7,077 nt of DNA from Chloroflexota bacterium (lineage in GTDB: Bacteria > Chloroflexota > Limnocylindria > Limnocylindrales > CSP1-4), in the NCBI GenBank assembly GCA_021802185.1, contig JAKAAV010000120.1:1-7077 (forward strand), in the 5' to 3' direction. The notes beneath the pieces are model-generated. The model was not told the origin of the DNA. It worked only from the letters and a program-made list of their open reading frames with translations, and ran no database searches. This document shows, one piece after another, positions 1 through 5,615 of the stretch (its first letter is position 1; every line of letters begins with the position of its first letter). The position numbers were made by a program, and so were the translations under genes.

Positions 1-29
1 TTGACACCCCTGCCGCCGCACCGGAGAAT
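1..29 (+). promoter_or_regulatory. Predicted sigma70-type promoter for the glmU operon
   Basis: A perfect -35 hexamer TTGACA lies at 1-6. A -10-like GAGAAT (4 of 6 matches to TATAAT) lies at 24-29, with an exact 17-nt spacer. Transcription would start near 36 and give a leader of about 45 nt before the GTG start of glmU at 80. The site is at the very edge of the window, so upstream elements cannot be judged. It is a sequence match only; the hexamer could be chance, but its spacing and position directly ahead of the first gene are right. Confidence 0.42.
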
Positions 30-79
30 CGCTCCGACGTGTCGAACAACCCTCCAGGTCGCGACGGGCGGCCCGCGTC

Positions 80-1600
80 GTGAACGACGTCCCGTCCGCT
101 CCGGTCGCCGTCATCCTGGCCGCGGGGCTCGGGACGCGCATGCGATCGCGCCGCCCCAAGGTGCTTCACCCGGTCTGCGGCCGCCCGATGCTCGCCCACG
201 TGCTCGACGTCGCGCGCGCCGTCGCTCCGGCCGCCGGTGGCCGTGCCGCGCCCGATCCCGTCGTCGTCGTATCGCCGGCGACCGAGCGCGTGCGCGACGA
301 GATCGGCACGGACGGGGTCTCGTACGCGGTGCAGGCCGAGCCGCTGGGAACGGCCGACGCGCTGCGCGCGGCGATGCACGCGGTTCCGGCGGGCGTCGAG
401 GAGATCGTCGTCCTGAGCGGGGACACGCCGCTTCTGCGACCGGAGACGGTCCGTGACCTGCTGTCGCGGCGGCGCGCGGAGGAGGCCACCATCGCGCTGG
501 CCGTGATCCACCCCGCGGACCCGCGCGGATACGGCCGAATCGTTCGGGGCACCGACGGCAGGGTGGCCAGGATCGTCGAAGAGAAGGACGCCGACGAGGC
601 GACCCGCCGCGTCGGCGAGGCGAACGCCGGCCTGTACGCCTTCAGCGCCGCGTGGGTGCGCTCGCGGATCGCGGACGTCGCGCCTTCGCCGGCGACCGGC
701 GAGTACTACCTGCCGGACCTCGTCGCGATGGCGCACGCCGAGGGCGGCACGGTCGTGACGCTCGACGTCACGGACGAGCGCGAGCTCGCGGGCATCAACG
801 ACCGCGTGCAGCTTGCCGAGGCGGAGGCCGAGCTGCGCCGGCGCATCGTCGAGGCGCACATGCGCGCGGGCGTCACGATGCTCGACCCCGCCAGCGTCTC
901 CGTCGAGTCCGCCGTCGAGATCGCGCCCGACGTCGTGCTGGAGCGTGGCGTGATCCTGCAGGGCCGGACGCGCATCGGGACCGACAGCGTGATCGGCGCC
1001 GGCAGCCGGATCGTCGACAGCGTGATCGGCGAGCGGTGCCGCGTGTGGTCGAGCGTGATCGAGTCGAGCGAGATCGGGGACGACGTCCAGGTGGGCCCGT
1101 GGGCGCACCTCCGACCCGGGGCGCGCGTCGGCGACGGCGCCGAGGTCGGCAACTTCGCCGAGATCAAGTCCAGCACCCTCGGTCCCGGCTCGAAGCAGCA
1201 CCACTTCAGCTATCTCGGCGACGCGACCGTGGGCGAGCGCGTGAACATCGGCGCGGGCACCATCACCTGCAACTACGATGGCCGTCGCAAGCACCCGACA
1301 CGGATCGGCGACGGAGCGTTCATCGGGTCCGACACGATGCTCGTCGCCCCTGTCGACGTGGGGGCCGGGGCCAGGACGGGAGCGGGTTCGGTCGTGACCC
1401 GCGACGTACCCGACGGGATGCTCGCCGTGGGGGTGCCCGCAAGGCTCCGCCGGCCGCACGATGCCAGCGAACCGCAGGGCGAGCCCGGGACGATCGCCGC
1501 GGAGGCCGGAGGCGGCGCCGCGATCACGGCCGGCGCAGCGGACGATCCCGCGGCCCAGCGACCGGAACCCGCACCCGAGGACGCCGCGCCCCGCGCATGA
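80..1600 (+). CDS. glmU: Bifunctional UDP-N-acetylglucosamine pyrophosphorylase / glucosamine-1-phosphate N-acetyltransferase GlmU
   Basis: Cytoplasmic enzyme (506 aa) for the last two steps to UDP-GlcNAc, the precursor of peptidoglycan and other envelope glycans: acetylation of glucosamine-1-P, then uridylylation. The N-terminal nucleotidyltransferase domain (about 8-240) shows LAAGLGTRM at 13-21 with Lys27, the GTADAL substrate loop at 90-95, GDTPLL at 114-119 (Asp115 as metal ligand), GYGRIV at 150-155, and GIND at 238-241 (Asn240 as second metal ligand). From about 262 to 455 there are left-handed beta-helix hexapeptide repeats. They carry NFAEIKSS at 358-365, GSK-QHHFSYLGD at 370-381 with His375 aligned to the family's catalytic His, and GAGTITCNYDG at 391-401. 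Residues 459-506 are an extra Ala/Pro/Glu/Asp-rich tail, probably disordered. The GTG at 80 is the first usable start after an in-frame stop at 2-4; no clear Shine-Dalgarno is visible. It probably forms an operon with the overlapping downstream gene. Confidence 0.97.
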   Translation: MNDVPSAPVAVILAAGLGTRMRSRRPKVLHPVCGRPMLAHVLDVARAVAPAAGGRAAPDPVVVVSPATERVRDEIGTDGVSYAVQAEPLGTADALRAAMHAVPAGVEEIVVLSGDTPLLRPETVRDLLSRRRAEEATIALAVIHPADPRGYGRIVRGTDGRVARIVEEKDADEATRRVGEANAGLYAFSAAWVRSRIADVAPSPATGEYYLPDLVAMAHAEGGTVVTLDVTDERELAGINDRVQLAEAEAELRRRIVEAHMRAGVTMLDPASVSVESAVEIAPDVVLERGVILQGRTRIGTDSVIGAGSRIVDSVIGERCRVWSSVIESSEIGDDVQVGPWAHLRPGARVGDGAEVGNFAEIKSSTLGPGSKQHHFSYLGDATVGERVNIGAGTITCNYDGRRKHPTRIGDGAFIGSDTMLVAPVDVGAGARTGAGSVVTRDVPDGMLAVGVPARLRRPHDASEPQGEPGTIAAEAGGGAAITAGAADDPAAQRPEPAPEDAAPRA

Positions 1601-2922
1601 ACGCGCTCCAGGACCTCATCATCATCGCGATCCTGATCGCGCTCAACGCGTTCTTCGTCGCGTCCGAGATCGCGCTCGTCACGACCCGGCGCAGCCGCAT
1701 CGAGCAGTTGATGGAGGAGGACAACCAGGCCGCGCGGCGCGTGGACCATCTCCTCCAGCGGCCGGGCCGGTTCCTCGCCGTGACCCAGCTCTGGATCACG
1801 TTCATCGGCTTCCTCTCGTCGGCGTTCGCGGCGGTCAGCCTGACGGTCGGGCTCGACGACGCGCTCTCGAAGTTCCCGCTGGTCGCCCCGTATTCGACCG
1901 CCGTGAGCCTCGTCCTGGTCACATTGCTCCTCTCGCTGTTCACGATCGTGTTCGGCGAGCTCGTGCCGAAGGCGATCGCGCTGGCGAACGCGGAACGGTT
2001 CGCGCTGGGCGTCTCCGGCCTGTTCCTGTTCCTCGAGACGCTGCTGAGCCCGCTGGTGCGCCTGCTCGAGTTCGTCACGAACTCCGTCACGCGGCCGCTC
2101 GGCGTCGTCCAGCAGGACCGCAACCAGATCTCGATGGAGGAGCTGAAGATCCTCGTCGAGCGTGGCGGCGAGCAGGGCGTGCTCGAGGCCGAGGAGGAGC
2201 AGATGATCTCGGCTGTCATCGAGCTCGGGGAGGGCCGGGTCCACGAAGTGATGGTCCCGCGCATCGACGTGACGGCGATCCCGATCGACACGCCCTTCGG
2301 CGAGGCGGTCGACACGATCCTGCGTGAAGGTCATTCGCGCATTCCCGTGTACGAGGAGTCGATCGACAACGTCGTCGGGATCCTGTACGCGAAGGACCTG
2401 CTGCCGTACCTCAAAGGCAACGCCCCCACACCAGACCTGCGGCGGCTGCTCCGCACGCCGCTGTTCGTGCCCGAGTCGATGAGCGTGGACGACCTGCTGC
2501 ACGAGCTGCAGCGGCGCAAGGTCCACATCGCGATCGTGCTCGATGAGTACGGCGGGACCGCGGGCATCGTGACGATCGAGGACCTGCTCGAGGAGATCGT
2601 CGGCGAGATCCAGGACGAGTACGACGTCGAGGAGCCGATGGTCGAGCGGGTGTCCGACGAAGAGGTGCGCTTCGACGGCCGGGCGAACATCGACGACTTC
2701 GTGGAGGCCTTCGACGTCGACCTGGCCGACGACCGCGAGGAGTACGACACGGTGGGCGGGCTCATGTACCACCGGATGGGAGGCGTGCCGAAGGTCGGCG
2801 ACACCGCCGACGTCGACGGGGTGACGCTGACCGTCGAGTCGACCGATGGCCGGCGGGTCGGGAAGGTGCGGGCGGTGCGGCGGCCCGGCGAACCGGCCCG
2901 GTCGGAGGCGGCCGGGGAGTAG
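1597..2922 (+). CDS. CNNM/CorC-HlyC family membrane protein (DUF21 + CBS pair + CorC_HlyC), predicted Mg2+/Co2+ transporter
   Basis: Integral membrane protein of 441 aa with the full three-part architecture of the family often annotated 'hemolysin' or magnesium/cobalt efflux. The N-terminal DUF21 membrane domain (about 1-175) has hydrophobic segments near 5-28, 62-88, 100-122 and 137-158. It carries the family motif LNAFFVASEIALV at 16-28, followed by basic RRSRIEQL, and FGELVPKAIAL at 119-129. A CBS-domain pair spans about 215-335: MVPRIDV at 219-225, SRIPVYEESIDNVVGILYAKDLL at 247-269, and DEYGGTAGIVTIEDLLEEIVGEI at 316-338, whose TIED fits the ribose-contact motif of nucleotide-binding CBS domains. 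A C-terminal CorC_HlyC domain follows (about 345-428, with DTVGGLMYHRMGGVPKVGD). The family is linked to cation export or homeostasis; 'hemolysin' labels are historical. The ATG at 1597 overlaps the glmU stop as ATGA without a well-placed Shine-Dalgarno, so translation is probably coupled. The long open frame upstream of this ATG is the glmU shadow. Confidence 0.95.
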   Translation: MNALQDLIIIAILIALNAFFVASEIALVTTRRSRIEQLMEEDNQAARRVDHLLQRPGRFLAVTQLWITFIGFLSSAFAAVSLTVGLDDALSKFPLVAPYSTAVSLVLVTLLLSLFTIVFGELVPKAIALANAERFALGVSGLFLFLETLLSPLVRLLEFVTNSVTRPLGVVQQDRNQISMEELKILVERGGEQGVLEAEEEQMISAVIELGEGRVHEVMVPRIDVTAIPIDTPFGEAVDTILREGHSRIPVYEESIDNVVGILYAKDLLPYLKGNAPTPDLRRLLRTPLFVPESMSVDDLLHELQRRKVHIAIVLDEYGGTAGIVTIEDLLEEIVGEIQDEYDVEEPMVERVSDEEVRFDGRANIDDFVEAFDVDLADDREEYDTVGGLMYHRMGGVPKVGDTADVDGVTLTVESTDGRRVGKVRAVRRPGEPARSEAAGE

Positions 2923-2939
2923 GGCGAGCTCGCCGCCTC
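2905..2939 (+). terminator. Weak GC-rich stem spanning the stop codon of the CorC-like gene
   Basis: An 8-bp perfect inverted repeat (GAGGCGGC at 2905-2912 with GCCGCCTC at 2932-2939) encloses a 19-nt loop containing the TAG stop at 2920-2922. Inside the loop region lies a 12-bp perfect palindrome, GGCGAGCTCGCC at 2923-2934, which competes with the stem. No T-tract follows, so this is not a classical intrinsic terminator. Such repeats are common by chance in DNA of this composition. Confidence 0.2.
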
Positions 2940-2969
2940 GTCGCAGGCGATCCGGCCACCCGTGTCGAA

Positions 2970-2986
2970 CGCGCACCCCGTGCGCG
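2970..2986. terminator. Strong hairpin between convergent genes, possible bidirectional terminator without U-tract
   Basis: The 7-bp perfect stem CGCGCAC (2970-2976) / GTGCGCG (2980-2986) closes a CCC triloop. It sits in the 83-bp gap between the convergent CorC-like and Rossmann-protein genes, where a two-way terminator would be expected. There is no T-run on either side. A 9-bp direct repeat, GGCCACCCG (2954-2962 and 2994-3002), brackets it. The position supports a terminator role; the missing U-tract argues against a classical one. Confidence 0.35.
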
Positions 2987-3005
2987 GGACGATGGCCACC
3001 CGGAG

Positions 3006-3560
3006 TCAGCCGGCGGCGTCGCGTGCGCCGCCAGGGCCGAAGATCGCGTTTCGGAGCGTGAGGGCCGCCTCGTCGACCGACACCGCGTCTGGGTCGTCGG
3101 GACGCTCCTCGTCCCACGTGCCGGGTCCCCAGAGCCGGCCGAGCCGCACGATGGCCGTGTCCAGCCCTGACGCGAGTGCCGCCTGCTCCATCGCCTCGCG
3201 CGCCCGGGCCGCGCGTTCGGGCACCTCGAACGAGATGCTCTCGATGACGAGTCGCCGGGCCCCCGACGCGACCGCGGCGGCGACGAGGATGGGCGTCGCC
3301 TCGCGCCGGATCCGGTTGTTCGCCTCGAAGTCGCGGCCCGCGAGATCGGTCAGCAGGTCGACGACGACGTCGGGCCGCGCGCGCGTGAGCGCGGCCGTGA
3401 CCGCGTCACGGTCGTACGCGTCCGCGACGACGGGCTCGGCTCCGAGGGCCTCGACGAGGCCGGGCTGCGAGCGCGTCATGCCGGCGACCTGGTGGCCGCG
3501 GAGCAGGGGAAGCAGCGCCCGGCCGAGGATGCCGCTGGCGCCCGCGACGAAGATCCGCAT
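3006..3560 (-). CDS. Short NAD(P)-binding Rossmann-fold protein, atypical SDR / NAD-dependent epimerase-like
   Basis: Predicted soluble protein of 184 aa. It opens with a first beta strand and dinucleotide-binding loop typical of extended or atypical SDRs (MRIFVAGASGILGRALLPLL; GASGILG at 7-13). Further SDR landmarks are VVADAYDRDAV at 44-54 (adenine-side Asp), ARPDVVVDLLTDL at 61-73, NNRIRREATPILVAAAVASGARRLVIESIS at 81-110, and AIVRLGRLWGPGTW at 136-149. No YxxxK catalytic pair is visible. The usual insert after the ESIS strand is missing. The chain ends where full-length relatives (about 280-330 aa) continue into the substrate-binding part; only VSVDEAALTLRNAI (160-173) remains of the helix after the active site. 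It could be a compact nucleotide sensor, an enzyme with unusual catalysis, or a degraded epimerase; the substrate is unknown. The start was set at the ATG directly before the first strand (an upstream GTG at 3596 would add an uncharged-looking extension unlike the family). No Shine-Dalgarno is well placed. It lies downstream of the prenyl synthase gene on the same strand, 103 bp away. Confidence 0.85.
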   Translation of the reverse strand: MRIFVAGASGILGRALLPLLRGHQVAGMTRSQPGLVEALGAEPVVADAYDRDAVTAALTRARPDVVVDLLTDLAGRDFEANNRIRREATPILVAAAVASGARRLVIESISFEVPERAARAREAMEQAALASGLDTAIVRLGRLWGPGTWDEERPDDPDAVSVDEAALTLRNAIFGPGGARDAAG

Positions 3561-3566
3561 CCGCGA

Positions 3567-3572
3567 ACGGTA
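3567..3572 (-). promoter_or_regulatory. Predicted -10 element (TACCGT) for a leaderless transcript of the Rossmann-protein gene
   Basis: Read on the reverse strand, TACCGT fits TANNNT and ends 6 nt before the ATG whose last base is 3560. Transcription would then start at or next to the start codon. The surrounding GCTACCGTTCGC matches 9 of 12 positions of the element before recO (GCTACGCTTCCC). No convincing -35 was found. If real, the gene has its own promoter in addition to any read-through from the prenyl synthase gene. Confidence 0.38.
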
Positions 3573-3663
3573 GCTCCAGGTTCGTCCCACCGCCACGATC
3601 GCTCGGGCAGGCGTCCGCGCCGCGCCTCAAGGCCCCGCCGTCTCCCCGACCCTGATCGCTCTC

Positions 3664-4698
3664 CTACGCGCGGATCGCGCCGACGATGATGTCCCGCAGT
3701 CGATCGCGCGCCGCGCCCTCGATGACCCCGGCCGCGTCGAGCGCCTCCAGCGCCTCGTCGCGCAGCCGCCGCGCCTCGCGCCGCGTGTACTCGCCCGCAC
3801 CCGTTCGGTCAAGGATCGCGCGCGCCTCGGCCACCTCGTCGGGCGTCGGGTCGTCAGGCGTCGGCTCCTCGCGGTCGTAGATCGCCCGCAGCCGGTCGCG
3901 ATCGTCGGGCGAGGCGTGCTCGAGCGCGTAGAGCACGGGCAGCGTCCGCTTCCGCTTCGCCAGGTCGGACGGCTCCTTCCCGGTCTCCTGCTCCGCGCCC
4001 CAGATGCCGAGCAGGTCGTCGTTGAGCTGGAATGCCAGGCCCAGGGCCCAGCCAAAGCGCCGGTACGCGTCGACCACCGCCTGGTCGTCGGTCGCCAGCA
4101 TCGCGCCGGACTCGATCGACGCCGCGATGAGCGCCGCCGTCTTCCGGCCGATCATGTCGAAGTACCGGTCGACAGTCATCCGGTCGCCATGCTCGGATCC
4201 CCAGAGGTCCAGGAACTGTCCCTCGCAGAGCGCGAGGCACGTCCGGTCGTACAGCCGGAACAGCCGCAGGACCTTCGAGTCGCTGAAGCCGAGGTTGCTG
4301 AGCCGGTGCAGCGCCAGACGCGAGAGCACGAACAGCGTGTCGCCCGTGTTGATCGCCTGGCCGACCCCGAACACCGTCCAGAGCGCGGCGCGGTGGCGCC
4401 GCTCGACGTCGCGATCCTCGATGTCGTCGTGGACGAGGCTGAAGTTGTGGCCGAGCTCGACGGCCGCAGCTCCGGGCAGCGCGCCGACGTGGTCGCCGGC
4501 GATCGACGCGTACGCGAGCAGCCCGAGCAACGGGCGCAGCCGCTTTCCGCTCACGCCCGACGAGCCGTCGAGGCCCATGTGGTATCGGACCATGTCGTAG
4601 AGTTCGCGCGTCGCCGGCCCGTCGGCGGCGTCCACGACCGACAGGATCTCGGATTCCGTGTCGGTGATCATGGCCTGCAGGTCGGCCTGTGTCAGCAC
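3664..4698 (-). CDS. Polyprenyl diphosphate synthase (trans-isoprenyl diphosphate synthase family)
   Basis: Cytoplasmic enzyme (344 aa) that condenses isopentenyl diphosphate with an allylic diphosphate in head-to-tail chain elongation, supplying lipid, carotenoid, quinone or hopanoid precursors. The family signature is clear. GKRLRP at 51-56 binds IPP. HNFSLVHDDIEDRD at 84-97 contains the first Asp-rich motif (DDIED, 91-95), followed by RRHR and LWTVFGVGQAINTGD. LCEGQFLDL lies at 157-165. GRKTAAL at 184-190 has the conserved Lys. FQLNDDLLGIWG at 223-234 is the second Asp-rich region, with TGK at 239-241 and KRKRTLPVLYAL at 248-259. Phe86, five residues before DDIED, is the kind of bulky residue that limits product length, and the first motif has no two-residue insertion. 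A short-chain product (C15-C20) is therefore my inference. In the second motif the final Asp is replaced by Gly231. The start is GTG at 4698, with ATG at 4671 (residue 10) as the alternative; there is no clear Shine-Dalgarno. No terpenoid-pathway gene neighbours it in this window. Confidence 0.94.
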   Translation of the reverse strand: MLTQADLQAMITDTESEILSVVDAADGPATRELYDMVRYHMGLDGSSGVSGKRLRPLLGLLAYASIAGDHVGALPGAAAVELGHNFSLVHDDIEDRDVERRHRAALWTVFGVGQAINTGDTLFVLSRLALHRLSNLGFSDSKVLRLFRLYDRTCLALCEGQFLDLWGSEHGDRMTVDRYFDMIGRKTAALIAASIESGAMLATDDQAVVDAYRRFGWALGLAFQLNDDLLGIWGAEQETGKEPSDLAKRKRTLPVLYALEHASPDDRDRLRAIYDREEPTPDDPTPDEVAEARAILDRTGAGEYTRREARRLRDEALEALDAAGVIEGAARDRLRDIIVGAIRA

Positions 4699-4705
4699 GC
4701 CCCGG

Positions 4706-4711
4706 ATGATA
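4706..4711 (-). promoter_or_regulatory. Predicted -10 element (TATCAT) for the prenyl synthase gene
   Basis: On the reverse strand TATCAT matches TATAAT at 5 of 6 positions and ends 7 nt before the GTG start (bases 4698-4696). This spacing would give a leaderless or nearly leaderless mRNA and supports the GTG start over the internal ATG. No -35 is recognisable; that region would fall inside the recO start. Confidence 0.42.
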
Positions 4712-4718
4712 CAGGCGC

Positions 4719-4724
4719 TACGCT
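4719..4724 (+). promoter_or_regulatory. Predicted -10 element (TACGCT) for recO
   Basis: TACGCT fits TANNNT and ends 6 nt before the recO ATG at 4731, so transcription would begin at about the A of the start codon. There is no Shine-Dalgarno ahead of recO, consistent with a leaderless message. It lies 7 bp from the oppositely oriented TATCAT at 4706-4711, so the two promoters would share one short intergenic stretch. No good -35 is seen. Confidence 0.4.
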
Positions 4725-4730
4725 TCCCTC

Positions 4731-5495
4731 ATGCCCGTCCCCCGGATCTACAAGACGACCGCGCTCGTGCTGTCGCGCTTCGACCTGGGGGAGGCAGATC
4801 GTGTCCTCACCCTCCTGACGCCGCACGACGGCAGGCTCAAGGCGATCGCGAAGGGCGTGCGGCGGCCGTCGAGCCGGCTGGGCGGGAGCCTCGAGCCGTT
4901 CGCGGAGCTGCACCTCGTGCTCGCCCACGGGCGCACGTTCGACGTCGTCACGCAGGCCACGGTGCGTCACGCGTGGCTCACGCTGCGCGACCGCCTCGAG
5001 TCGACCGCCACGGCGTGGTACGTGTCGGAGCTGGTCGAGCGTTCCACCGAGGAGCGCGCACCGGCGGCGCGACTGTACGACCTGCTCGCGGCCGCGTACG
5101 GGTACCTCGACGCGGGGCTGCCCCCGGGCCGCGTCGCGCGCTGGTTCGAGTTCGGCCTGACCGATGAGCTGGGCCTGCGGCCCGAGGTCGACCGGTGCGT
5201 CGAGTGCGACCGACGGCTGGAGGCCGACGAGGCATTCCGGTGGGTGCCGGCGCTGGGCGGCCTGCTGTGTGCGGCCCACCCCGGACCGAACGCGGAGCGG
5301 GCATCGCTGTCGGTGGACGGGCTGCGGCTGCTCAAGGCGTACCGGCACCTGGACCTCGAGCAGGTCGCGTCGCTGCGGCTCCCGCCCGCGGTCGAGGCGG
5401 AGGCGGAGCAGGCGATGCGCCTCTTCGTCCGCCACGTCCTCGAGCGCGAGGCGCGGTCGCTCGAGTTCCTCGACGAGGTGCGCGCTGGACGGTAG
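4731..5495 (+). CDS. recO: DNA repair protein RecO
   Basis: RecO (254 aa) works with RecR in the RecF pathway. It anneals strands and helps replace SSB with RecA on single-stranded DNA at gaps. The N-terminal OB-fold (about 1-80) has the family opening YKTTALVLSRFDLGEADRVLTLLTPHDGRLKAIAKGVRRPSSRLGGSLEPF, with the basic KGVRRPSSR at 41-49 as the likely DNA-binding edge. An alpha-helical C-terminal domain follows. It contains a zinc-finger-like insert: CVEC (Cys156, Cys159) and GGLLCAAH (Cys180, His183), so the fourth ligand is His where Cys is more usual. The length is normal for the family. The ATG at 4731 begins right at the family's N-terminus. No Shine-Dalgarno precedes it, and a -10-like element 6 nt upstream suggests a leaderless mRNA. 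It is followed 120 bp later by glyS, a frequent gene order in bacteria. Confidence 0.94.
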   Translation: MPVPRIYKTTALVLSRFDLGEADRVLTLLTPHDGRLKAIAKGVRRPSSRLGGSLEPFAELHLVLAHGRTFDVVTQATVRHAWLTLRDRLESTATAWYVSELVERSTEERAPAARLYDLLAAAYGYLDAGLPPGRVARWFEFGLTDELGLRPEVDRCVECDRRLEADEAFRWVPALGGLLCAAHPGPNAERASLSVDGLRLLKAYRHLDLEQVASLRLPPAVEAEAEQAMRLFVRHVLEREARSLEFLDEVRAGR

Positions 5496-5499
5496 CGAC

Positions 5500-5537
5500 G
5501 GCCGGCCCGGGGGGGCGCCGACGGGCGTCTGCCGGCC
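5500..5537 (+). terminator. GC-rich inverted repeat downstream of recO, weak terminator candidate
   Basis: GGCCGGC (5500-5506) pairs with GCCGGCC (5531-5537) across a 24-nt, G-rich loop, starting 5 nt after the recO stop. The same sequences give a 9-bp direct repeat, GCCGGCCCG (5501-5509 and 5531-5539). A smaller alternative stem (CGGCC 5533-5537 with GGCCG 5543-5547) overlaps it. No T-tract follows. The placement suits partial termination between recO and glyS, but the composition makes chance pairing likely. Confidence 0.2.
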
Positions 5538-5550
5538 CGATCGGCCGTGC

Positions 5551-5556
5551 GACAAT
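5551..5556 (+). promoter_or_regulatory. Possible -10 element (GACAAT) for glyS
   Basis: GACAAT matches 4 of 6 positions of TATAAT and is one of the few A/T-containing hexamers in the recO-glyS gap. It would start transcription near 5563, giving a leader of about 50 nt before the GTG at 5616. It is preceded by TGC, reminiscent of an extended -10. No -35 is visible at 16-18 nt, and the first position is not T, so support is weak. Confidence 0.22.
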
Positions 5557-5600
5557 GGTCATCCGCCGGAGCGCGCATGCCAGATCGCGCCGGCGCCGAC

Positions 5601-5605
5601 AGGAG
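5601..5605 (+). promoter_or_regulatory. Shine-Dalgarno sequence deciding the glyS start
   Basis: AGGAG lies 10 nt before the GTG at 5616 and is the best ribosome-binding site in the window. If translation instead began at the in-frame ATG at 5577 (preceded by GGAG at 5568-5571), this stretch would have to be read as AGG-AGT, two codons that are unusual for such a G/C-ending genome. I therefore favour the GTG, though the ATG remains possible. Confidence 0.45.
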
Positions 5606-5615
5606 TCTCCTCGCC

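Noticed and set aside
983..1031. 16-bp perfect direct repeat GACAGCGTGATCGGCG (983-998 and 1016-1031)
   Set aside because: The copies are 33 bp (11 codons) apart and both encode DSVIG in successive turns of the GlmU beta-helix, so the protein's hexapeptide periodicity explains the repeat.
652..1596. Upstream in-frame extension of the CorC-like protein through glmU
   Set aside because: The extension is Arg-rich nonsense overlapping glmU in another frame. The family N-terminus (LNAFFVASEIALV) begins right after the ATG at 1597.
1273..3117. Very long reverse-strand open frame (614 codons) opposite glmU and the CorC-like gene
   Set aside because: It is antisense to two clearly recognised genes. 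Its translation is Arg/His/Asp-rich without any domain, typical of shadow frames in high-GC DNA where stop codons are rare.
3916..4818. Forward-strand open frame of 300 codons opposite the prenyl synthase
   Set aside because: Antisense shadow of a gene with intact catalytic motifs; no domain and no start signal.
5496..5615. Possible T-box or other riboswitch ahead of glyS
   Set aside because: The gap is only 120 nt, shows no T-box core sequence, no specifier-loop-like structure and no terminator/antiterminator pair with a T-run.
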